Assembly (NCBI RefSeq): GCF_022539315.1
Contig: NC_066314.1
Span: forward strand, 48,359,180 to 48,423,179
Direction of reading: 5' to 3'
Length of the DNA: 64,000 bases
DNA from: Serinus canaria
Taxonomy: Eukaryota > Chordata > Aves > Passeriformes > Fringillidae
In this document: positions 48,166-59,434 of the stretch, piece after piece
How positions within the stretch are numbered: position 1 is the stretch's first letter
How the letters are laid out: each line of letters starts with the position of its first letter
Translations under genes and position numbers: made by a program
The notes under the pieces: generated by a model
What the model saw: only the letters and a program-made list of their open reading frames with translations
What the model was told of the DNA's origin: nothing
Databases searched by the model: none

Positions 48166-50264
48166 ATTTTAACCAGTTTCCAGTGTAAACAGTAAGACTG
48201 TCATCGTCCTATGCAATTTTTGGTATCATTCATCAATTGTTATTAAAAACAAAACAAAATTTTAAAATGCATGTAAAGTCATGCCAGGTTTTATATGTTG
48301 TAACTGTAATCAAAACAGAGTCTTTCTTTCTGTGAAATTAATGCATTATGTATAATGGGCCCTGCTTAGTTGTTGTCATCATACTCTGTGAGTTACCCAC
48401 TCACTTACATGATGAATATGAATCAGCTTTTCTTTAGGAGCATAGTTCAAATGCATTGGAAAAAAGAAGTGGAAAAGGATTACTTTCATTGGGTTCTTAT
48501 TTGAGGTCCTTAGGCACACTTGTATAGGAATTATTCTTGATTATGTATATAGGCTCAGACTGATAATTTTTATTTTTGTGGCTCAGGCAGATCATAGTCA
48601 TCTTTGTGACCTGCCACTAATTTAGGTTCTGGATAAAATCTGATCGTGTGCTATGCTGAGTGTCTCTAAGCTGGTATGATGATTACACCACATTCTTTGC
48701 CTGAAGGGATGAACTGCAGACACACATCCGTTCTGTCTCCCTGTTACCTGGTGATCCTTGCTATCCAGTGTTTGCCAGATTTAAGAGATGGCTAATGTTT
48801 AACAAAGTGCTCAAGTTTCCATGCCTGTGTGATAGCAAAAATTTGCATTAGTGTTTATAATCAGGATTTTTTTTAATAATGGGATCCAAGTCCAGTCTAC
48901 ATTTTGATTGTAGTCATTAAAGTATAATTTTTTTTTATGTCTAAGCATCAATGTGAATCAATCCCTAATGTTCTAGTGTGTGGCCAGAGCTGTATAGATC
49001 AGTGGTAGGGATTGTAGGTAACTACTGAGGTTTTGGAAATGTCTCTGATGTTATTGTTTGATGTTATGTGGAAGCTACTATCAATAAATTTTTGTATTAA
49101 CCTGTTTGCTGTCTGCTTTTGCCGGTCTCAAATGACTCCTACAGCACAAAATAAACCTGACAAAAAACCCACCCCAAAATCCCAAGTAATCTACAGCTTC
49201 ATGTTGCATCTGGATTCTCCTTGCTTTGGAGCTGCTGCACCTCAATTCAGACTTACAGCACCCTCTGCTGTTCTGACCTTAGGGCTCTTCCAAGGAGAGA
49301 CTGGCATTTCTTCCAAACTGTCTTTTTAAATGGAGAAACCTCAGCTGGTAGTTTTGAGGTGGTCTGGTTTTTTTATTTGTGGCTAAGGAAACACGAGCTC
49401 TGATTTATGGGGGTGAAACTAGAATCTTTGCCTTGATAGAAGAATTATTGCCCCCCCTTTCCTCTCAATTTCTTTGTCATGAGAATTTTACCATCAAAAT
49501 CAATATAGAAAACTGGTTTAATTACATTGGCACAGCTCCCTTTTGTGATTACCCTTGGTGTGGTTTAAGAATGCTGTCTAATGTAGCAATAGTTTAGGTA
49601 GGTAAGAAGTCACAAAGCGATGGAACTGGAATTACTCCTCAGGATTGCAGAGCCCCCTCCCCTGCTGCTGCAAGTAATCCTGTCATATAGTCCCCTACAT
49701 AAATTTATTGAGCACTGCTTTAAAAAGTGTTAGATTTCTCACTCATGCTGGACAGCTGTCCTAGAATTTTTCTCTTTGGTTAAAAGTCTTCTAGTTTTCA
49801 ATATTAAATGTGTCAGTGGCTTTCAGTGCAAATAACCTCATAGTTAAACTGATGCAAACCTTAATGCAGGCAAAATATTCTCCCTAGAAGAAGCTGCATC
49901 TACTTACAATATTCTTAAAGTAGGCAAGTGCTAAAATAGTATTTGCTAATGTGACCTGCTTAATGGTTTTTTTGTATCTTTCTGCAGTTGATGCTTATTT
50001 TAAATCCTATCCTCTACATAATGTTAATGATGCTTCCCAGGCATTATGCACAGCACTGGATCCCCAACAGGGTATGAACCTATTTGATTAACCCATGTGA
50101 AAAGTAGGTTGAGAAATGTATTTGTAGTTCTTTGTAGTTTTCCATTTTCTTTGCCCTGATTGTTTTTCCTCAAAAATGAGCGTATCCCAAATAAAGAAGT
50201 TGCAGCTTCCAGTGAATCACAAGCAGGCTTGATCAGTCTGTAATCATAAGTGACCTTGAGGAGA

Positions 50265-50286
50265 TTTTTTTTTTTTTTTTTTTTTT
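50265..50286. repeat. Run of 22 T
   Basis: Plain homopolymer. A shorter run of 17 T lies at 45,394-45,410. Confidence 0.9.
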
Positions 50287-52839
50287 AATTCTGCTGGAGA
50301 TACTCTGGATGAAGCTGTTGTTCCTTGTCTGTGTTTTTCATTATTTGAGATTTGGACTTTGTGTTCACTGATGTCAACTCAAACATATGCCTTTTAAAAA
50401 GATATTGAATGGTTTTGATTTATTAAAGTTACTATGTGACACTGAGGTATCACTGATGAAAGATTGCAACTTGCAAAACATTTGGTTCAGAAAGTACCTT
50501 GAACTTGACTACTGCAAAACATTCCCAAAGCTTAGAGCCTTCTATGTTCATTCACTAAAAACTGAAATAGAAAACTTTTCAGTATATCTCTGCTGATTTT
50601 ATGTTACCTCTGAATAAGTAAGAACAAGATCCAGATCAGTAGACTCCTTTTGGAAAAACCACTGTTGCTAATCTTACCTTGAAAACTAAGAGATTAATGA
50701 GATTCTGGAATATGTAGTATATGAAAAGTGGTCTCTAAGGCATGAAAATTTCAGCCCATTTAAAAGTCAAAGCATCTTTTAAGTTTAAGCTAGAAAATTA
50801 CTGGCAACTTTAAATGGACCAGAAAAGAACAGCAATTTTAAACAGACTTGCAATTCCCTACAGCATTTTAAGTTTCTTTGCTTTTTAATTTATTATTATT
50901 TCTATATAGTGCACAATATACAATCTCCATTCTGGGATTTTTAAAAATTTGGAGGGTTTATGGTTATTTTTTCTTCTTTTCTTTGTACTGGGCTTTTGAA
51001 TTATGGTGACAAAGTGGCTGCCTATAATAAGAGCCTGCTCCACTCCTCCCAGTTTTCCTTGGAGAGAGGCAATCACTGTTTGCTGTGGTTGTTGATTTAG
51101 TGCCTGGGAAGAATGAGGTTTTTTTGGACCCCTTTCTCATCTCTCTCTTGCTAAGGGAGCCTGCGTCATTGAGAAATGTTTAACCTTCTGGCCCTAAAGC
51201 AGGACTGGAAACTTTGCTGCAAAATCTAGAAGCTAAAACTGGATCTTGCAAATGTTATTTATGTGAGCTACTCTTTCCTTTGATTTAATTGGGACAGGAG
51301 ATTGCAGAGCTTGATTTAGAATTTTGAGTAGCAACTAATTTGGAAAGTTAGCAGGGGGGAAAATAATTTCTTTAGTGAAAAATGGTGAGTAACTGATTTA
51401 GGGGGAGAGGAGAGAAGAACTGGGAGCAGAAAACGGAAAAGTGTGGGAGGACTTAGTGGAGAAAAATGTCCTAATATCATAATTCTGGCATTGTCAAGTA
51501 CTTGAGTACTTCATTCTAACTTGTATCAGGAGGCTGGCTGTGCATAGTTTTATTTCTTTATAACAGAACTTTATAACAGAAGTTGTTTGTGGAGAGCCAG
51601 GGGCCTAAATTGTGGTGGGAACCTAATTTCCACGGGGTAGATTTAATAGCAGATACTACTCCTTGTATATGTCTTTATTTTCCCAGCCTGCCCACTTTTT
51701 TCCTCCTGCCTCCTCCCATCCTGGACCATGAGGGTTGTTCTAACACTTCTGCAGAATTTCCAGATGTCTGACTGCCCTGTTGCAACTGCGCTCCATTAAC
51801 CGAGAGGGAAGAAGATGTTCAAAAGTCCCAAACATTTCTGCAGCATAATCATAATAAATCTGACATATCATGAAGCTGTTGTGCTTGTGCTAATTAAGTA
51901 CCTAGTGTGCTTGTAGTACAAAGAGTAATCCTGATGTGCCCACAGAGTGTTGATTTTATTTCACATGCTCTGGCTGTCTATACACAGCACATGCCTGTGT
52001 GTTTATCTTCAAGATATTCCAAACAGAAATGTGGCAGCTCGGTCTCTTGGGACCCAATATCTTTATGGTAAACTGAAATAAAGAAATTAAATTGAAACAA
52101 AAATGAAGAAGCTTGTCTCAAGGGTGAAATAACACAAAACAGTTTAAATTATTTGTCCCAATGATTTGTCGTGACCAGTGGAAGGGAGAAGGGGTTGTCC
52201 TTTTCCTTCACTCCTGTTTTGCAGCAGCATTAGCAGCTGAGTGCACCTACTGCTTGGCCCCAGCTAGCCTGGACAGTTGGATTTTCTTCTGAGGAGTCTA
52301 ATTCTCTTTTGACAACAAAGCCATTAAAACCCCCTCACTTTTCTGATGGATCAGTGACTCTAATTAACTCACTGAACTTTCTTATGAAACCTCGAGCCTT
52401 CAAAAAGAAGGAATGATGAGAGCATAATGCTAGATTCTTTCATCTGGCTTGGGTAATAACACTTAAACTCCGTCCTGAACAGTGAAGCTGAGGAATCAGA
52501 TAAACAGTTTCAACTCAGAAATTGTAAGTAGGGTGAGAAAACTACTGAACTCTAGGTCATGGAGCCTATAAATGGTGGCAGTGGCTGAGCAGTAAGTCCA
52601 AGAGACAGAAAAGACTGGCCACCACAGAATAATATACAGTGCATTATAGACTCAATCCATTAAGAATTAAATTAGAAGTTAGTGATTCTTAGGAGAATAT
52701 TAAAAATATCAGCATTTCCCCAGTACGAGGCTTGTCATGTTAGAATTTGCTTTGATTTTACTCTGTGGTTGTTGCCTATCTATGAAGAGACAAGTCCCTG
52801 GAAAAAGGGTGGTTACACATCTCTCACAGATGGCTGAAG

Positions 52840-53545
52840 TTGGAATGTCATCTTCTCCAACTCCCATGCTCAAGCAGGTTCCCCTAGAGCCAGTTGCCTA
52901 GGACTGTGTTCAGATGACTTTTGAATATCTCTGGGCAACCTGTGCCAGTGCTCAGTTGCACTCACAATAAAAACATTCTCTCATGACGTTTTTAGGGAAC
53001 CTCCTGTGTTCCAGTTTGTGCCCATTGACTCTGGTCCTGTCACTGGGTAACATTTGAGAGGAGCCTGGCTCTGTGTCCTTTGTACCATTCCTTCAGGTTT
53101 TTAGATGGATAAGCTTTGTAGTACGGCCGTGGCTCTCTCGTACTTGAGCCAGCACTGCAGGCGTGGCCTCGTCAGGGCTGAGCAGAGTAGGATCATCTCC
53201 CTTGCTCTGCTGGGAACATTCCTCCTAGTGCAGCCAAGGAAGCCTTCCTTAGCCTTCCTTGTCCAAGGCACATGGCTGTCTCGTGTTCAACTTGGTGTCC
53301 AGTGGGATCCCCAGGCCCTTTTCTGCCAAGCTGCTTTGCAGCCACTTAGCCCCCAGTCTGTGCCGCTGCACCCTGCTGGCACAGCCATTCAGTTTTCAGT
53401 CCACCTCAAAGTCTCCTCAGCTGGCTCAGACTTACTTCATCAGTTTCTCTGGGAGGATCTTGCAGGAGGCAGTGTCAAAGCCTCACTGAGTCAGGACAGT
53501 CAGTATCCACTGCTCTCCTCTCTTACACCATGTCTGTCTCTGCAC
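52840..53545 (-). mobile_element. Truncated CR1 LINE fragment
   Basis: Read on the plus strand this is the reverse complement of the 3' region of an avian CR1 element. Recognisable marks in order are TCTGGGCAACCTGTGCCAG, the block around CTGGTCCTGTCACT, the AGCACTGCAGGCGTGG block, CAACTTGGTGTCC with the CCCCAGG..CCTTTTCTGCCAAG block, and GTGTCAAAGCC near the end. Several expected intervening blocks are missing, so it is internally deleted as well as 5'-truncated. The 152-codon plus-strand open frame at 53,105-53,563 is antisense to this element and is not a gene. The fragment is old and cannot be mobile. Confidence 0.85.
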
Positions 53546-54473
53546 ACTGTAGCTGAAACCTAAAGACAGATTTGCTGTTGTGCCCAGGGAAAAATATTTT
53601 CTGATAGGAGAGAATTGTGAATTCATAGTCAGTTCTGGCCTTACTATAGCATAGTTGCTAAAAGTAAGCATATGGCAATGTCTGTTCTGTTAAAATTTGT
53701 TTTGTTCTAAAGAGTTTGTTCACACGTGACTTCTGTTTAGCTGGCTGTTAGATGTACTGGCAGCAAGCAGCCAGGTTCTGCCAGATCATAACAACTGGCA
53801 GCCATCTAAAAACCATATCTTTTCCCTTTGCATGTTTGTCTAGTCCATTAGATCCTCCACCTGTTTGCTTTTATGCAGTCCCACCTAATGGTCCTTCTCT
53901 TGTGTCTGGATTCATAAAATAGATTCGGTAGCCAAGGAAGGGAGGAGACAGGGATTTCTAATTCCATTCTGACACACAGACTCTGTGTTATATGTAAATC
54001 TCTCTACTTGTTTTAACCTAGTTTATCCAACCAAAATATTTTTTAATAGATTTGAATTGATCAGAATCCATAAATGTGAGGTTCTGACTGATAAGTTCTG
54101 GTACTTTATGCCAAAGCAAGAAAGGAAGATCTTAAAGGGGTGTGAGGCAGCTAATGGAAAATTGTGACTGAAGAGACTTCTCTGCATATTGTTTCAGGTG
54201 AACTTAGAGATTTAGGAGGAGGCAAGCGGAACAGAAAGCTGATGTCTGAATCAGAACATCATGTTCCAAGCACAGTTTTCTTTACAATTATATGCTCTTA
54301 GGCCACGTGCCTTCCTATGCTTTTAGGCCAGCTGGTTATTAAAACTCCCAAGATTGGCAGGTTTTGCTGGGGAGAGGATACACCCTCACAGCTACTTGCC
54401 TTTTTTCTTTGCTTTCATGGCTGACATTACCAGAAATCTTGAATATGAGATAAAATTTGTTTTAAAAGTAAGT

Positions 54474-54520
54474 GTGCTCCTTGTAAAGGAGGAAAGTAAT
54501 CGTGCTCCTTGTAAAGGAGG
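54474..54520. repeat. Duplicated 19-bp hairpin-forming unit
   Basis: Two identical copies of GTGCTCCTTGTAAAGGAGG lie at 54,474-54,492 and 54,502-54,520. Each contains the inverted arms CTCCTT and AAGGAG around a 3-base loop. Confidence 0.85.
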
Positions 54521-55160
54521 CCTGTATCTTTTCCCCCCTCCCTTTAGATAAAGGAAAGTAAACCTGTGGTTTGGTTGATGCAGAATAGGATTCAATTATA
54601 AATGGAGTCCACGGAGAAGGAACGGCTGTACTGTCAAAACTGCACCTTCATAAAGTGATAGGCAAGTGAGTCCCATGAAGGCATTAAAGGACTTCTTCCA
54701 CCATAATATGACAGGAATATTTTTCTTGCTAATCAAAAGCTAATTTAGCAGCATCCAGGTAAAAACTATCCCAAATCTAGTCTAAAATTCTCCTCTTTTT
54801 GAGATTTGTGCTTTATGTTTCACTTAAGGTCTGAAAGGTCTGCATGTGTGGAGGGGGGATGAATCCATACAAGATCCTGGAAGTTCTTTCCAGGATCAGT
54901 GTGTCCATATCATGAGTTTAACCATATCATGGTTATGTGCCTTGACATTGTCTCAGACTCATTTTATGTTGCAGCTATAGATTAAAACTCAAACACCCTA
55001 CATTTTTATACTGGAAACAAATGCAGTTGTTGAAGCCACCATGAGAGCTTGAGATTGGCATTGATATATCCAGGGAATAGCTGAATTTCAGCACTAAAGG
55101 AGGAGTTTGAGCATTTGATGTTGGAGGTGATGATATATAGATTTTTGGCAATGCAAGAAC

Positions 55161-55190
55161 TATACATTATACATTATACTATACATTATA
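55161..55190. repeat. AT-rich ACATTAT tandem repeat
   Basis: TATACATTAT-type units occur three times with small length differences. Confidence 0.8.
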
Positions 55191-56357
55191 AAGAGAAATT
55201 TGTTTCCTACCTCAAATAATCCTGACAGTAGTAGTTTTCTACTGTGAGGTGAGATGAGCATCCATGATGAGGGAAAAGGAGGCCACTGCTTTTACTGGCA
55301 GCCTACCACTGCATTGATTTAGAGGTATCATAAAGCTTGGTCTCCTACTTTACCTCAACCAAGCCTCTATTACTACCTGATTGTGACAAAGGACTTGAAC
55401 CACTTTTAGAGAAAAAGTTAAGAGTTGAAAAAACCCACATTTAAAATGATTAGGGTTGGCTACTAACTTATTAATTGAATGGGATGGTTTATGGTCTTTT
55501 TAGAATTATATCTCCATTAGTGCAGTTTCTTTCAAGTTGTGAAGAAAACCTCTGCAACCATAACCTTTAATAGCAATTCTGTATCAGATTAACCAAGAAT
55601 AATGGTCACATTAAGCCTCAACAGTGTTATTACTGCCCATGTAACCAGTGTGTTTGGAGAAGGAAGTAGCTTTCTGGGCAGAAGTCAGTCCTGTAATGAA
55701 GGTTTACCTAGTAGCAATTCTGCTAGTATAAGCTGAGAAGTAAATGAAGGGTTTGCTAATCCTTCCACAAGCAGTGTGTGAGCACAGAGTACAGCCTGGC
55801 TGTTTCCTCTCTTGTTTAGATACTTTAAAAATAGACTGCATTTTCCAAGTGTTTGCAGGTAACCCTCTTGTGCAGTAAGTGCAGTAAGGAGGAGGGTTTG
55901 ATAGAGAAGAAACCTTTTATTGCCAGACATTTAAAGGATGTGGGAGAGAGAAGTACAGGATAGCTTTTGCTCAACAACCACAGGAATTAGTGACATAACT
56001 TCTCAAACTCTTAAACATGCCTTAACATGAGGGGAAGGGTATCTTCCTCCTGTCCTTTCCCAGTTACTCCCTCCTGAAACCAATTTGCTGTTTTAAGACA
56101 AATTCAAATTACTTCCTTTTCCACTCTATTCTGCTCACTAACCCCCTTGGTCTGGCAGCCAGAACTTCCTCTGGTTTTCTGCTCTTGAGAGCAAAATCAA
56201 ATGTTTTGGACTTTGCTGTTTTCACTTGTTCATAGTGGTTTAAATTAAAGTCTGGAATATCTGTAAGAGGAAATGTTTTGAAATGTTTTGAAAAGTCTTG
56301 TGCTCAGTGTTCTCACTGGTCACAGTGTATACTCACACGTCAGTGCTGTTCACTTAA

Positions 56358-56417
56358 CAGTTGGACTCGATGCTCCTGGTGGGTCCCTTCCAACTCAGTA
56401 TTCTCTGTCATTCTGTG
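56358..56417 (+). mobile_element. CR1 LINE 3' end fragment
   Basis: GTTGGACTCGATGCTCCTGG, GGGTCCCTTCCAACTCAG and then imperfect ATTCTGTG units match the typical CR1 3' terminus in the sense orientation. Only about 60 bases remain, the usual extreme 5' truncation of CR1 copies. Confidence 0.85.
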
Positions 56418-57208
56418 TGTGTGATTTCTGCAACCTCTGAGTGTTCCTGCTCCTGGGTAGTGGTGGGGGTGGGGAAATACACATCTGCACCTGTGTGAGC
56501 ACATCTGCCTACCCCTGGAGAAGGTGAAGTTATTTGGGGAGCATGTGGGTGAATTAGCAGATTAACTGCAGGCAGGAAGGCTGATAAGAACAATTTTAAC
56601 TTGAACCTTGAGTGACTGTCTCTGGCTTGAAACCTCTGACTCTTTTATAACAAGTAAACTACTGCTCTTAGGTAAGAGCAAGGAACTGTTACTTCCTTTG
56701 GTCTGAGTAATTATTTTACAGCAAGATGGGTGATAGCTGAACTAAAGGAATATATGGAATTCTGTTGCGATTCCAGCTGGAGCAGCTCTCAGTTAAGGCC
56801 CTGCACTGGATATACTCACCCCACATTTGAGATGTGGTTCTTGATGTGTGAGCTCTCACTGTGAAGCCTGTTGGCTTAGCCAAGGTAATTTGAGCTAATC
56901 TTTCTAACTTTGCACTGGAACAGAGTGAGAGCATTCATACAGCCAGTTCTGGGGGCTCACAACAGGGTGGTAACTTGAAGAAGGGCTAGTAGCTTTGAAC
57001 TATAAAGAGGTATGCAACAGTGTTTGCATCTAACCAGAATTTATCAACCAAAATGGTAAAAATAACAAATAAGTTGTACTTGGATATGTGTTTTTAATTT
57101 ACTTGCTTGTTTTTGTTGGGCTTATATGCTCAGTGGGCTGTAGTTGTTTGGGAACTGGTTATAAAACTTCTTTCTCTTAATCCCTCTGCTTTTGTTCTAC
57201 CCTCTACA

Positions 57209-57237
57209 TGTCCATGACATGTTTTCTGTCATGGACA
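57209..57237. repeat. Perfect 11-bp inverted repeat, 7-base loop
   Basis: TGTCCATGACA (57,209-57,219) and TGTCATGGACA (57,227-57,237) flank TGTTTTC. It would form a stable small stem in RNA read from either strand. Confidence 0.85.
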
Positions 57238-58247
57238 GAGTCCTTCCACTGCTTTGGTCAGAGAATCCACCATTTCTTCTTCTCTGGGCTCGAAATCTCT
57301 CCTTGGCAACACCTTTTTGTAGTCAAGGAGTGTATATGCAGCTTTTTAGAGCACAGAATTGACAGAACTGCTCTCAGTGATTTTCTGAAGAAAATCCAAG
57401 TAAATTAACCACCTTGTCTTTAAAAGTTGCACAATTTTTTTTGGCTGCATAGGTGACACCTTCTGAGCAGATGTTGCCCTCACATGTAGTAGTATCAGGA
57501 GCATGTGCTACATAGTGCTTTTGTTTGCATATGATCTAGAGTATTACAGACCTCTGGACCATTTCCTTCTCTTTATCACACCCAGGTTGCTCAGTGCACT
57601 GGGTCCTGGAGGGAGGAAGGAGGAGAGGCATGGTCCATAAGTGAACCAACATCTTTGCTTCACTTCCTCTGTATTTTCCCTCTTTTCAGCCCTTGTAGCA
57701 ATATTTTTGGAGTCCCTTTGCAGTACTGACATCTGAGCTCCCGATCTAGGGAGGGGAGAGGTGGGAAAATCAAAAGTTCTGGCTTTGTTGTGGCACACTT
57801 TGCTCCTGAGGTCTGCAGAGCCTGGGAGCGAGGCCGGGCTGAGTTACTCATTGTTAGCAGAGGGGGATGGGATTGCTGCTGCTGCCTTTCCACACCTCAC
57901 TCACCATGTTGACTTGCCTTGCTGGTTGGAAACTGCTTATCTATGGAGTTAATCAAATGCAGATCAGAGTTGCATTCCTTGGGCTCAACTAATTCTTCTT
58001 GGTCCAGTGTTTTGCAGATAGGGATCGAGGATTTCATTTGCTGCGTGTTTTCAGGGAAAGGCAAACTGACATCTTGGCTGAATCCCAAGGAATGGAGTGG
58101 GTGGCAGAGTTTATATATGGGCTGGGGGTTGATTTGGCTCTAGCTGCTGTGTAAAGTTCACTTTGACAGCTGAAAGATGCAGAGAGAAGCACTTTCAGAA
58201 TTAGAGACAGTGAGGTAATGAGAAAGTGACATAGGAAAGGAAGTGGA

Positions 58248-58273
58248 GGGGGGGAGGTGGGGGGAAGGGAGGG
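58248..58273 (+). other. G-quadruplex motif
   Basis: G runs of 7, 6, 3 and 3 are separated by short spacers on the strand that is transcribed as MRTFA pre-mRNA. This fits the usual four-run quadruplex pattern. The effect, if any, is unknown. Confidence 0.6.
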
Positions 58274-59381
58274 CTCAAAACTCGCCTTGACATCATCTGA
58301 TAGGTTTTCCACCCTGTGCAGCAGTTATTTTTATGCTTTCAACTCACAGTAATTACAGCTCAGTGACAGCCAACTTGCCAAAAGCAGGGGTGGTGGTATA
58401 TCCCAGAGTGGGCTGGAGGACTGAAGAGCTGCTCAAAAGCTACAACAAAAGTCCAGGTTCCCAGGCATGATTCCTGCTGCTGTGACCTATTTTTACATCT
58501 GCATGGTCCTTTGGCTTTGGCTACCTGTCATGTCTAGGAGTTTTCTGAAAGCTGAATGGCAGCACTAGCTATCACCAGCTGGTTGAAAACATAAGAGTAG
58601 GTAAATTTCAGGCTCTTCCTGAGAACTGGAGAAGCAAAAATGTTCGGTGCTCCCAGCCTCACTTTTCTTCCTCTTCCTAAAGGTCATTGTTGGTGGGAGG
58701 CATTGTTGGTGGATCCTGGGAATATCCACAGTGAACTCACATTACATAGCTGATCCCTAGCTGAGAAATAAGCAACACAAGTGTCAGTGTGCAGTCTGTA
58801 TTTATTTTGAACTATAAAATGAATTCAGTTGTAAGACATCAAAACTTCAAAGTGATGTAGTGCAGCATTCTATTATTTTCCCAACTTTTGTCTACTTGCT
58901 AGAAATCTCAGACAGATCTTCAAATGTAGTGGGCTCATACTTCTTTCTCAGGATTTATCTGGCTTAGACCTTGGCTGAGATCTCTCTTATGTTGCCTGAG
59001 TAAGTTTTTAGCAGTACATTGTTTGTATTTCATCACTAAATTATGTGCATGCAGATCATTGCAGGTGTTGTGTCCTGTGAGAACATTATTACTGGGGGAA
59101 AGAGGAGAACCTGCATTGAACTGCAGAGAGGACTGGAGGTGAAAGGAGGAGAAAAATGCACATTTGAAGGTGGTGGTGGAGATTATTAACAGATTTTCTA
59201 TCTGCTTAATAATTTGAATTTAAAAATGCAGTATTTTTTGGGGGAAAGAAACTAATGATGCAGTTTTGTGTTACAGCTGAGCTCATCCAAGGGCTGTCCC
59301 ATGTTAAGATTAGTTTGCCCCTCTCTCCCTTCCTCTGGCTTTTGAAGATAGATACAAGAAATGAATGCATTAAAATTTGTG

Positions 59382-59434
59382 TGTATTTGAGGTACCACTA
59401 TCTACTCACTGCTTTGAGTGGTACCTCAAATGCA
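59382..59434. repeat. Long hairpin, 18-bp stem
   Basis: Arms of 15 perfectly paired bases (59,385-59,399 and 59,417-59,431, each containing GGTACC) surround a 17-base loop. Three more pairs, one of them G-T, extend the stem to 59,382 and 59,434. This is by far the longest inverted repeat I found in the window. It lies in MRTFA intron DNA and matches no RNA family that I recognise. Confidence 0.85.

Noticed and set aside
53105..53563. 152-codon plus-strand open frame
   Set aside because: It is antisense to a truncated CR1 LINE whose sequence blocks are recognisable, so it is not a gene.
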